Assembly (NCBI GenBank): GCA_023515795.1
Contig: JALGPX010000015.1
Coordinates: 62,001-126,000, forward strand
DNA length: 64,000 nt
Origin: Amoeboaphelidium occidentale
Lineage: Eukaryota; Aphelidiomycota; Aphelidea
Reading direction: 5' to 3'
The notes beneath the pieces are model-generated. The model ran no database searches and was not told where the DNA came from. It saw nothing but the letters and a program-made list of their open reading frames with translations. The translations under genes and the position numbers were made by a program. Every line of letters begins with the position of its first letter. Within the stretch, counting starts at the first letter, position 1. Shown here piece by piece: positions 20,493 to 30,737 of the stretch.

Positions 20493-22455
20493 ATGCCATC
20501 GCTTAAACAACAACTGGACAAATTCTACAACAAAATTGTGGAACACACAGACAAAAACGGAGGGCTGGTGTGTCAGTTTTTCGTTGAATTACCATCAAAG
20601 GAAGAATATCCTGATTATTACGAGATAATTAAGAAGCCCATCGCACTGAACACAATTCGAGAGAGGATAGACAACGACGAATATAAATCTGTGGATGAGT
20701 TCCAAGCGGATTTAAAACTGATCGCAGACAATGCCAAAACTTACAATAGGAAAGGCAGCCAAGTTTACAGGGACGCTGTGGAGCTTCAGAGTTTTGCTGA
20801 TGCTTTGATTAATGACGGCGCTACCACAGAATTAAGGGACATTTACGACAAACTGGCCGCCATAGAGAAGGATGGGTTTCTGTTATGCGATTTGTTCATG
20901 GCTCTGCCTTCTAAAGAAGAGTATCCTGATTATTATAAGTTTATTAAGAAACCTATTGCGCTTGATGCTGTGAAGAAGAACATCGACTCGAAGCACTACA
21001 AGAGCGTAGAGGATATGGAAAAGGATATCAAATTGATGACTGACAATGCCAAACTGTACAATGAACCTGGTAAGAATGCCTTAACTGTAAGGTCTCAACT
21101 GTTTTCGTAGGATCGATTGTGCACCAACAAGCTATTGATATCATGGACAACTTTTACAAATTGGCCAACGCAGTCGAAGAATTAGATTCCATTGAAGTGA
21201 ATGGTTTGACTTATAAAATAGGTGACTTCGTGTACATCCGGAATTACACCGACTCCAATCTTCAAATTATTGGTTGCATTCACAAAATTATGAAGACGAA
21301 ACAAGGAAGCAGGATCTACGCAAACTACTTTTTGCTACCAATACAGACTGTGCATCCTTCTACCAGACGGTTTTACAAGAGCGAAGTGTTTAGGAGTGAC
21401 AGATTTGACGAAATGTTTGCAGATGATCTCGAAGGAAAATGTTTTGTGCTCCAAATGAAGGATTACCTCAAAGGGAGACCTCTACTGGAAGGTATTGATA
21501 TCTTTGCTGTTTGATTTATATCCTAGATGGGAAAATGCCTGACGAAAAAGAAGTTTATCTTTGTGAGTCAAAGTATATTGAGAACGCAAAAAGAATCGAG
21601 AAGATCAAGAAATGGGAAGCGTATTTACCTGAGAAGAATGTTGAAGTTAAGCTGAAGCATTTTGATGTACCTTTGAATTCTTCGCAATTGGAAAAGGTTC
21701 CGTCGCCGTTTGCGGAAGAAGTTCCTGTGAAAGAAAAACAAATGCATCATATGGAAGTCGATTCAAAAGAGGACTTACGAGATGAAGAAGACAACGAAGA
21801 AGATTATGTTGAGGAGACTAAACCTTCAAGACGATCACGAAATTCTGCTGCCGCTATTCAACAGCAGCAACATGAACTAAATATTGCAATGCAGCAACAG
21901 CAGCGCCAACATTTGCAAAATCAACAACGAATGACCAGAAACCAACAAATGATGGCAGCGCAGCAGATGCAGGCTCATCCACAACAACAGAATCAACAAG
22001 CTTTGCAGCGTAATTTCGCACTTTACACTCAGGTCGCTCAAAGTCCTTACGCTGGAGCTATGGCACAAGACCCGAGATACGCTAACTGGATGGCAAGCAT
22101 GAACAAGACGATGCGCGAATACGGTGCAGCACCTAAGGATCAAGGTCCTCCTGATACATTAGGAGATAATATTGTGAAGAAGTTTTTGAATGTTGACAAC
22201 AAAATCTGTTGGTTCCCAACTCCCCCACTTCTAGTTACAAAGCAAAGAAAATTAAACCATTCTAAGAAGTATCTAGAATGGAAGAAAAGCAGAGCTCAAG
22301 AAGGAGAAGATGATGTTGAAATGGCACCGCCTCCAATGAAGAAGATAAAAGCTGTTGACACTTCAGAAGTTATCAAAGGCGTCGGCGCAGAGCTACAAAA
22401 ACTAACTGATAAGCTTCACAGTGACGCGAAGATGCTCTATGCAAAGATCCAATAA
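20493..22455 (+). CDS. RSC1/2-polybromo-like chromatin-remodelling subunit (2 bromodomains + BAH)
   Basis: Three exons (20493-21069, 21111-21491, 21527-22455) give 628 aa. Two bromodomains are seen at residues ~5-100 and ~120-215, each with the ZA-loop PSKEEYPDYYxxIKKPIAL and an Asn-containing helix B (ADNAKTYN, TDNAKLYN). A BAH domain follows at ~235-380 (YKIGDFVYIRNYTD, HPSTRRFYKSEVFRSD, then KCFVLQMKDYLKGRP; after the intron, KEVYLCESKY). The remainder is a Gln-rich low-complexity region (~residues 450-515) and a C-terminal segment with ICWFPTPPLL. Double bromodomain plus BAH is the RSC1/RSC2 and polybromo layout, binding acetylated histones within a SWI/SNF-class remodeler. Introns are 41 and 35 nt. 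Confidence 0.92.
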
Positions 22456-22553
22456 ACAAAGCTCGTTGATTACATCCTGTTTGAAGTTGATACGGTTGCT
22501 ACGGCGCATTACGCTTGGCGGATATAAATAAAACTCCAAATTTCTTGCACATA

Positions 22554-25145
22554 ATGAACGCATCACAAGACTTGATAACTCAATTGCAGTTCTTGGAAGA
22601 GTTTGAGTATGCAGCTAGAAACCGTCCTCAACAGTTTGATGATCAATCGTTTCATGATACATTCACCACTATTCTAAGCAACCTCAGGCCAAGAAAGTTC
22701 GATTCTATCTCGCACAGAATAGTTGAAATTCCTTTAAGAATGTATCAGGAAAAGTCTATACCAGTATTTGACTGCTGGCCATCAGTGATCAGAGGTCTTT
22801 CAGGAAGCATCGTTCATGCTGTTGCAACGACAAATCACAGTCTCATTGCAAAACACTCAGTTGAGTACAAATGGTTGATAGATAGATTTATCTGGATGCT
22901 CGGAAGCAAAAGCTGCTTAGAGAAGTGGGGCGCCATTCAAGGTCTTGTCGGTTTGAAGTTGGTTAGCATTTACACAGGAATTCCTTTGGGATTAGATATC
23001 AACACAGAAGAAGAGCTCACTGATAAGATCACGCTTATCATAAATGAAGCATCTAGCAAACATGCTGATAGCCTCCTACAAAATGTCAAATGGAGGCTCG
23101 CAATATGGAGATCTGCCTTAGAATGGGTGCAAGTGTTCAGCATCGCTGATACTCTTCACGTCGATAGAAATATGAGCTCTAAACCTCACGTTTCAAAGAT
23201 TTTCACTGATAATCCAATGCACGCTGGCGAATGGCATTGCAACTCGTTAGTGCCACTGAGACAAGATTGGAAATCATTCGGAAGAGATGGTGCACTTGCG
23301 TCAAGCTTGTGGAGAATGATAAGTTTCACGATTTCCTCGGTTCCAAAAGCAGAAGAGCAAGTATTTGCTACTTTATTTAGCGGTCCTGGTGTATTCCGTG
23401 GTTCCGGAATGAACATTCAAGATTTGGCTGAAACAACCTTTAGATCTTGTTTGTTCATTTTATCGAGATTAGCTTCAAATGACGCAATGTCTAGGCAAAT
23501 ACTAAGAATGAAGATGTGCGAGGACATGAGAGATCTTAAAATGTTGGTATGGTCCATCAATAAGCAAGATGTCTCAAATAGCATGCTTGACTTGTTTAAC
23601 GTTCTTGGAATCAATTTGCCCGCATCTGGCTTAAGTTCTGCTGCAATTATACGAAAATACTTGGAAAGTAACAAGGCGTCAGAAACTTTGAGGGCTTTAC
23701 GTTTGTTATCAAGTTTACAGCTGATGGATGGTCTGAACTCGCCAGTCTGGATGACAAATGGCGGTGCAGCATTAATTCAGAAGCTTTTGACAAATCCAAC
23801 TGATTCTGCCTACGAGAAAGTAGGAAAATTGGTTATTCAGAGAAGCCCTCTTAGGGAAGCAACTCTCATTGCACCTCAAACATCTTGGAAATCTGTGTTG
23901 ATGAGTTTTGCAGGATACACAATTGGAAAACTTTTATATTATAGAAGCAAGCATATACTGCATGAAGCTGACCTTGAAATGTCTTTCTTCAATGATGCGG
24001 TCCGCATTATCAAAACTGGTACTGATTTGGAAAAGTGGGGCATGGTGCAGTGGCTTTGCGGCGTCTTAACTGGTCATCATCATGCGCCTTTCGAGATTAG
24101 ATTTCCATGGAGCTCACCTGAGATTCAGAAGCATGCACTGATTGTAAGCTTGATTAAAATGTTGTCATTATCAAATAATGGCTCCAATGTACAGCATTCT
24201 TTATTTCAAAACGAACATGATTATCAGTGGAAATTCGAAGCGTGGACCAATTGTGCAGAAATCATTTACATTATTCTTTTCCATCAGAATCAAGATTTGC
24301 AAGTGAGAGAATCTAAGCAGTTGGATTTGAATGATTTGTATCAGCACGGTCTAGTTCAGTCTTTATGCTCAGTTTTGTCCTATATAGCAATTTTACACAA
24401 TGAAATCTCTGTCAAAAAATCAAAGTTCACAAACATCTTTGCAAAGAACTTCATTGAAAGTTCTGATGTTGAAATGAAATACAATAACGATGATACTCTT
24501 CCAAAGTTGACATACGCAGTTATGAAATTATTACATTTCTTGGCATCGATTGACACTTCAACAAAAGAGATTTTATTGTTGGAAGAGAATTTTGCTCTGC
24601 TTCAGGTTTATTTGTACTTTATAAATTGTGATACTAGAAAGTACGCAAAAACAATAATCGAAGACTTGTTGCACCACGAGCGATTATCTCAGACGCAGTC
24701 TTTGAAGAAATTTGATTATCGTCAAGTATCAAGAGTATTCTCAAAAAAGAATAATACTGCAGAAATGCCTATATTCAACGCAAGACAAGTTTTCCAAGGC
24801 AGATCATTTGATGTTGATACCAAAAGAGATTTTTGGCCAAAACATCTCAATGAGAATCCAAGCTCAGAAGTCTTGATGAAACTAGTAAGACCTGACATGT
24901 TTCGCTGTACTCAAAAAGACGTTGAAAATTTAGAAGGTTACGAAAAGTACATTCATGAAAACTTAAACCATATATTTGCGAAGAAATGCGGAAACTCAAA
25001 CTGCTCTAATTGGGAAAACAGGAATGATCAGTTTATATTCTCATTGAATGAGCAGGTTCCTAACTGGTACTGCAACAAAATCTGCCAAAAAAGAGCAGTC
25101 AAAGTTGATAAACCGTCATTCCAGAATCGTGTCAATAGAATTTGA
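22554..25145 (+). CDS. Large helical protein of unknown family with C-terminal Cys cluster
   Basis: One exon of 863 aa from the ATG at 22554; the open frame upstream has no ATG. The protein is almost entirely helical with Leu-rich stretches that suggest an armadillo/HEAT-like solenoid (EKWGAIQGLVGLKLVSIYTG; ETLRALRLLSSLQLMDG; LVQSLCSVLSYIAI). Near the C-terminus, residues ~815-850 hold KKCGNSNCSN and WYCNKICQKRAV, four Cys spaced like a MYND-type or other small zinc-binding unit. I do not recognise the family. The frame is clean and codon use matches neighbours, so it is surely a gene. Its stop and that of the Hcs1 helicase are separated by a single base, so the two transcripts must overlap at their 3' ends. 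Confidence 0.75.
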   Translation: MNASQDLITQLQFLEEFEYAARNRPQQFDDQSFHDTFTTILSNLRPRKFDSISHRIVEIPLRMYQEKSIPVFDCWPSVIRGLSGSIVHAVATTNHSLIAKHSVEYKWLIDRFIWMLGSKSCLEKWGAIQGLVGLKLVSIYTGIPLGLDINTEEELTDKITLIINEASSKHADSLLQNVKWRLAIWRSALEWVQVFSIADTLHVDRNMSSKPHVSKIFTDNPMHAGEWHCNSLVPLRQDWKSFGRDGALASSLWRMISFTISSVPKAEEQVFATLFSGPGVFRGSGMNIQDLAETTFRSCLFILSRLASNDAMSRQILRMKMCEDMRDLKMLVWSINKQDVSNSMLDLFNVLGINLPASGLSSAAIIRKYLESNKASETLRALRLLSSLQLMDGLNSPVWMTNGGAALIQKLLTNPTDSAYEKVGKLVIQRSPLREATLIAPQTSWKSVLMSFAGYTIGKLLYYRSKHILHEADLEMSFFNDAVRIIKTGTDLEKWGMVQWLCGVLTGHHHAPFEIRFPWSSPEIQKHALIVSLIKMLSLSNNGSNVQHSLFQNEHDYQWKFEAWTNCAEIIYIILFHQNQDLQVRESKQLDLNDLYQHGLVQSLCSVLSYIAILHNEISVKKSKFTNIFAKNFIESSDVEMKYNNDDTLPKLTYAVMKLLHFLASIDTSTKEILLLEENFALLQVYLYFINCDTRKYAKTIIEDLLHHERLSQTQSLKKFDYRQVSRVFSKKNNTAEMPIFNARQVFQGRSFDVDTKRDFWPKHLNENPSSEVLMKLVRPDMFRCTQKDVENLEGYEKYIHENLNHIFAKKCGNSNCSNWENRNDQFIFSLNEQVPNWYCNKICQKRAVKVDKPSFQNRVNRI

Positions 25146-25146
25146 G

Positions 25147-27154
25147 TTAATCGTACATGTATGGATATCTGATTTCTGCATGCTCCATCCAATAATCCAC
25201 CATCTTCTTCATAAACTTATCGTGAGATAACGTCTCGCTATCTGCAATAACCCACAGTTGCCTTTTTGATCTAGTAAGTGCGACGTTTAACCTTCTTTGA
25301 TCAGCCAAGAATCCCACTTCTCCTTCAGGGTTCGATCTAACCATGGAGACTAAGACCACCTCCTTTTCTCTTCCTTGAAAACCATCCACAGTTCCAACTT
25401 CTACTTCTTTGAGATCATCACCGAGAAGCTGTTTTAAATGTCTTACTTGCGCCGCATAAGGTGAGATGATAGCGATCTGACTCTTATTAATTCCGAAGCT
25501 CACGAGCTGTTTCACGTAATTAAAGCAAACTTTGGCTTCTTCTTCATTCCATTTTGAAACACCTCTATCTAATTGTTCACTTTTCGGCGTTTTTGCATCT
25601 TCTTGTTCTAAAGACTCCCAATAGTCGCATCCAGCTGTATCCACAAAAACAAGCGGTGCAAGAGTTTCATCATTCTTCTCTACATTTGTCATATTACAAA
25701 GAAGCCAGTCATCTTTCGGTATTCCGAATAGAGCGTTGTTGTAAACAAGCTTATTGCACCAATTCATAATTTCTGGATGCATGCGATACTGTACAGTGAG
25801 AATCTTCTCAATCTTTTTACCGTAAACATTCAAAAGTCGACTAAACAAAGTGTTCTGGAGTCCTTGTTTAGCTGCATCATTGCAAAGAATAGTTGGTGGT
25901 AGCTGATGTGGGTCTCCAACCAAAATTACTTTCCTTGCTTTCCATATCGCCATCCAACATTCTGGTTCTGTGCTCTGACAAGCTTCATCAATTATCAGCA
26001 CGTCAAACTTTTCGTCTTCCAAAACTTTACTGCATGCTGAAGCCAAAGTTGTCATTATAATTCTGGCATTCTTAATTATGCTTTTCACGATATTAGGTTC
26101 CCGTGCTTTGATGTCTTTGCGCAATTCTTTCATCTGCTGATAAATTTCTTTTCTTTCCTGTCTTGACTTTGACTTTGGAAGTTGGATCTGAATAAGTCTG
26201 TCTAACTCCTGTCGCATACTTTGAACCAACATTCCAGCATCTGATCTTGCACTCAAACGATCAAGCGAATAATCCATGTTACTGCTCATGATTTTTCCAG
26301 ATGGACCAACACGAACCATATCATCTCTGGCAGGCATTCTTTCCAAAATATTGTCGACAGCGACGTTAGACGGTGTACATACAAGTAAACTAAGGTCTTG
26401 CTTCAACAATTGTCTTATTATTTCTACTACAGTTGTTGTTTTACCGGTGCCTAAACAATTCAAAATATCTCATCATAAACTTACCCGGAGGCCCTTTAAT
26501 CAATGCCAAATGCCTTGCACTTAAAGCAAATACAACAGATTCTTTCTGACTATCGTTCAAACCATCATTATAGAAATCAATTGCGGAGGTATCATCAAAT
26601 TCTGGATCTTTTAAACCAAGCAGCACCTTCACCAATACATTCCTTTCAACTTCTTCAGGTGTTACACGCATTAACGATTCTCTTAGTCTTTCAAACAGTT
26701 TTGAATTAGCCACTTTGTTCAAACGATAATGCTTGTGCATCGAAACAACATCATCGTCCAGAGGTAAAGAGAATATTGCCTGAATACTTTGTTCATCACA
26801 GCGCCACACCGAACCAATAAGATTATCAAAGCTAGACTTGGAGGCATCGTCTCCGCCTTTTCCTTTAGACTTCTTGGAATTGCCATCAGAGTCTTTCGAT
26901 AAAACCCACTCTATAGGATCGCCAACACGGAATATCGTTCCAAGCCCGCTAACCACTTCGAAATAAACTTTAGTCTTTCCGTTCATTGTTGAGGCCATTT
27001 GGGTTATTTTAGCTTTCGATATTGAGATTCCTTGTCTTTGCGCAGATTTAACATCCAATTGCTTCAGCCTTTTCTCAAGATAATCCACCTCTTCATTCCT
27101 TTCCAACAGAATAAGTTTTAGAAGTTTATCAATGTGCGATACTGAAACTGACAT
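25147..27154 (-). CDS. SF1B helicase, Hcs1/IGHMBP2 (SMUBP2) type
   Basis: Exons 26485-27154 and 25147-26450 (34-nt intron) give 657 aa, starting MSVSVSHIDKLLKLILLERN, the family's N-terminal helix. The beta-barrel 1B region is followed by LNDSQKESVVFALSARHLAL and IKGPPG, intron, TGKTTTVVEIIRQLL. Then come TPSNVAVDNILERM, DEACQSTEPE, VGDPHQLPPTI, VQYRMHPEIM, GTVDGFQGREK and RLNVALTRSKRQLWV. These make it a UPF1-like helicase of the IGHMBP2/Hcs1 group, 5'-3' RNA/DNA helicases linked to translation and replication. The C-terminal R3H and zinc finger of animal IGHMBP2 are absent, as in yeast Hcs1. The upstream TTG frame to 27187 is not used. It follows CDC25 by 33 nt on the same strand. Confidence 0.9.
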
Positions 27155-27187
27155 GATGGGTTTATTGCTTTCTTGGCGCAACTGCAA

Positions 27188-28908
27188 TTAGGACCGTTTC
27201 GACCAGGATTTAAAAGAATTTCTTGGTTTGAAGAAAGGATCTGGTTTGCTATCAATACTTTCACTTCGCTCTGTCGTTGATATCTGATCATCATTGGACT
27301 GTTGCTGGTGCTTGGATACAGGAAAGCCCATTGTCTTGAATGAAGTAAGAGCTTGTTTAGATAGTGCACTAGATTCTTTTGGCAAAGGCTTTTGAAAGTT
27401 GAAACTGTGATTATTATCGCTAAAGCTGAAACCAGAGAAGGAAGGCTTAGCAGCAATTGGAGCAGCGGCGGCACTAGGCAGTTGAAATGATGCATGTCGA
27501 GTGAATTTGCTTTCTTTTAGAATGTAGCTGCCTCCCCGTTTGAATTTTTCGTGTTTCAAGTCTAGTTTATAATTAGGATCCTTCATTTCAACATATGCCT
27601 GTGGTTCACAGTAATTCTTTAAATCAATTGAACAACTTCAAAAACATTTACCTTGTATGTTTCGAAAAAGCACTTGTAACCACCTTCCAGCACGTAAACT
27701 TCAGGATAGACCAGTTTTGGATAATTCAGTCCGTTGTACTCACGATCAAACTGTCGCACAAAGCTAGCCATTTTAGGCCCTCTTTGCGCACTGTATTCGC
27801 AATGGAAAACCAAACAACGTCGTATTGTGTTTACGCCGTCCTTCATTAGAGCTGATTCCGAGAATAATCGCTCCTTGCATTTTTGTTGGTCACCAAGATT
27901 AATGCTGCCTCTTACATGCCCACCAAGATATTCATAATCAAACCTACAGTCAATTATGATCACTTCATCCAACACTGATCGATATGCTCCATCGATCATT
28001 TGCACCAAAGTATCTGCTGATATTCTCTTTATAGGATTATGATCTTTGCTAGTGAAATGAGGTACTGATAGCCTTTCACCGTTATCGTTATTCATTGATG
28101 CTTCACCAATAGCAAAAGTTTTGTTTCGTACCAAAGCCAAGTTAGAGCCTCCTAAAGCCGCAGAAGATATCTTGCGTTGTTTCATAGACACTAAACCATA
28201 ATCATCATCAGGTTCCTGTACACTCATTCGCTTTATGGTTGCACCAGTACCGGAACTACTAGAAAAGTATTCCTTGTTTGGTGTACATATATTGAAGTTT
28301 GCCAATGTACTCTCAGCTTTACAGTGTAAATCCATTAGCTTTTTGTTGGCTTTTGTAATTATAGGACTATCATAGGGTAAATGTAAGCATATTTATGATT
28401 GCTTAAAGGAACTAACCTTGATGTCGGACTTGAATGCTGCTGCTGCTGCTGTTCATCATCATCCTCGAACACTCTCTGTGGCAATTTCTTTACTGCTGAT
28501 GAATGTAAACTATTACATAGNTTGTAATTATAGGACTATCATAGGGTAAATGTAAGCATATTTATGATTGCTTAAAGGAACTAACCTTGATGTAGGACTT
28601 GAATGCTGCTGCTGCTGCTGCTGTTCATCATCATCCTCGAACACTCTCTGTGGCAATTTCTTTACTGCTGATGAATGTAAACTATTACATAGCGATGATG
28701 TTGAAGTAATAGAGATGCCATTCGGTACATTCTTTGTATTAGTAGTAGTAGCAGCAACAGCAGCACCATTAGGCATAATCATCCGAACATCCTTAAAACT
28801 TCCAGCTTTGTAGTCATGTAAATTATTCCGGTTCAGCGCAGTAGTCCCCTGTGTATTGAATAGTGGCATGCATTTATCTGCTGGACTTGAAACAGGTGAG
28901 GATATCAT
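27188..28908 (-). CDS. CDC25: CDC25 dual-specificity phosphatase (contains assembly gap)
   Basis: Activates cyclin-dependent kinase by removing inhibitory phosphates. Exon 1 begins at the ATG at 28908 and carries a disordered N-terminus with a poly-Gln run. Exon 2 opens in the linker (ITKANKKLMDLHCKAE) and contains the rhodanese-type catalytic domain: ISADTLVQMIDGAY, DCRFDYEYLGGHVRGSINL, and the active-site loop HCEYSAQRGPKMA, matching HCxxSxxR. A third exon (27188 to about 27614) starts NYCEPQAYVEMKDPNYKLDL, the classic CDC25 tail, after a short intron with donor GTAAAT. A single N at 28521 splits exon 1 and is flanked by a ~170-bp duplication, so the last part of exon 1 appears twice. The copy nearer exon 2 reads into the intron at 28367-28416. 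Confidence 0.9.
28521..28521. other. Assembly gap flanked by a ~170-bp direct duplication
   Basis: Copies 28353-28520 and 28522-28692 are nearly identical. They differ by one substitution (GTCGGA versus GTAGGA) and by one extra CTG-type triplet in the CDC25 poly-Gln tract, so they look like two alleles or repeat-slippage reads joined end to end. Confidence 0.9.
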
Positions 28909-29013
28909 GTTTCAAAGAGCAACAGATCCAGACACGCAACAACAAGATAAAAAGCACCAAAACAAGAACGCAAAAAATACTTTACTTCTTTTCCATTCAT
29001 AATTTTTTTATTT

Positions 29014-30427
29014 TTACTCCCTTTCAATTACCGCAGCTGCACCCATGCCTGTTCCAATACACATTGATACAACACCATACTTTTTGCCTTGTCTCTTCAA
29101 TTCAGGCAATAGAGTCGCAATCTGTCTTGCACCAGTGCAACCCAGAGGATGACCCAAAGCAATAGCACCACCTTTAGGATTTAACTTCTCCAGTGGAATA
29201 CCCAATTTCTCAACAGAATACAAACACTGTGATGCAAATGCTTCATTGATTTCATAAACGTCAATATCTGAAACTTTCAAGCCAGCCTTCTGCAGTGCTT
29301 TAGGAATAGCAAAAGCCGGACCGATACCTATAATAAAACCTTAGAATCATCGAAATTTAAAGTTACCCATGACATCTGGTGGCACTCCTGCTACTGCATA
29401 AGAAATCCATTTTCCTAGAATTGGCAATCTCAATTCCTGTGCCTTTCTTCTCTTCATCAATAAAACAGCAGCAGCTCCATCAGTGACTTGTGATGCATTA
29501 CCAGCAGTTGTAGTACCATTCTCCTTGAATGCAGGCTTCAACTTTGAAAGAACTTCAAAAGTAGTCTGTCCTCTAATACCATCATCCTTATCAACCTTTT
29601 GAGAACCATTAACTTCACAAACAACAATCTCATCCTTGAACCAACCTTCCTTCTGTGCTCTGAATGCCTTTTGATGTGAAGCAACAGCCAATTTATCCTG
29701 TTTCTCTCTTGAAACACCAAATCTCTCTGCAACATTCTCTGAAGTAATACCCATTGGCAACAAAGAATCAGCAGCCTGTTTGTTTGAGAGTACAACCTCA
29801 GACATTTGCGAAGGCATAGCACCTCTACACAAAACAGAAAAATCATGAGCATTAACTCGAACCTGTCAATACAAAACTTACGGCCCATAGTTCTGACTCA
29901 TATTCTCTACACCTGCTCCTATTCCTACTTCAATTGTCCCATTCTGAATAGCAGCAACAATTGACGCACACGCTTGCAAACCAGAAGAACATTGTCTGTT
30001 AATAGTTGCAACAGAAGTAGTATCAGGCAAACCACTGTGCAATGCAGCCATTCTAGCCAAAGTAGCCCCACCGCCCTAAAAATAATATTAACTCCGAGCA
30101 CCGCAAAAACATTTACTGGAGGTAACACATTGCCTACTAAAACATCATCAACCAATGCAGGATTAATTCCAGTCTTTTGCAATACACCCTTCAAAACAAT
30201 AGACAATAATTCTTCCTGACAAACTGTAGCAAAAGCACCCTTGCGAGCCCTCTGCAAAGGAGTTCTCAAAGCAGCCACAATAACGACATCATCGGGTGAT
30301 TTTCTACCTAAAACAGAGAACAAGTTAAATGGTTGGGGTTAAGAGGAGTACCTGCAGCAGTACCAGAAGAAGAAGAAGAAGAAGAAGATAGTAATTGTTG
30401 TTGAATATTATTTAATCTCTCAGCCAT
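29014..30427 (-). CDS. Peroxisomal 3-ketoacyl-CoA thiolase (PTS2-like)
   Basis: Five exons (30352-30427, 30117-30307, 29882-30075, 29367-29824, 29014-29327). The first encodes MAERLNNIQQQLL then a run of Ser. RLNNIQQQL fits the PTS2 pattern R-L-x5-(H/Q)-L, placing the enzyme in peroxisomes. The body has all thiolase landmarks: nucleophile Cys in NRQCSSGLQACAS, NEAFASQCLY, GGAIALGHPLGCTGARQ with the catalytic His, and the second Cys in VVSMCIGTGMGAAAV. It performs the last step of peroxisomal beta-oxidation, splitting 3-ketoacyl-CoA with CoA. The C-terminus ends VIERE without PTS1. Introns are 39-57 nt. Its start faces the coiled-coil copy at 30553, about 125 bp away. Confidence 0.95.
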
Positions 30428-30552
30428 TTCTATCTTAAAAGATTGTTGAAAAAAGCTTGGGAACTTCCGTAAGCGGCAAACCAAAAATTTGTTTGACACC
30501 AATCAACTGTTTTTCTTTCTTCAAAACAACAACAACATCCTTTTTAAGAGAA

Positions 30553-30736
30553 ATGGAAAGACGTTCTCAAAGAATTCAAACTAGAAAATCCTCTTCTTCT
30601 AATTCAGTCAACAACAATCACACAAATGGAAATGGAAATGAATTACAATTACAAGAAAAGAAATTTCTAAAGAAAACTAAAAGAGAAGATTTGCAAATGA
30701 AGAAGAGAAGAGAATATAATTTTCTATTGGAAGATT
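30553..30736 (+). CDS. Partial copy of coiled-coil orphan, cut by assembly gap
   Basis: Identical in protein sequence to the first ~61 residues of the gene at 31889 (MERRSQRIQTRKSSSSNSV and on), then stops at the N at 30737. The leader sequence upstream is also shared, except that the second copy carries a (CCAT)-rich expansion. Most simply this is the other allele or an overlapping contig end, not a second gene. Confidence 0.6.
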
Positions 30737-30737
30737 N
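30737..30737. other. Assembly gap (single N)
   Basis: A run of ten G bases follows the N directly, which suggests a low-quality contig end. Sequence to the left reappears at 31804-32072, so the contig to the right probably overlaps the left one but carries about 1 kb of different upstream sequence. Confidence 0.85.

Noticed and set aside
27155-27187. Longer start for the Hcs1-like helicase
   Set aside because: The extension begins with TTG, not ATG; the family N-terminus starts at 27154.
28568-28813. Cys-rich small protein on the plus strand
   Set aside because: The poly-Cys run is just the antisense of the CDC25 poly-Gln repeat.
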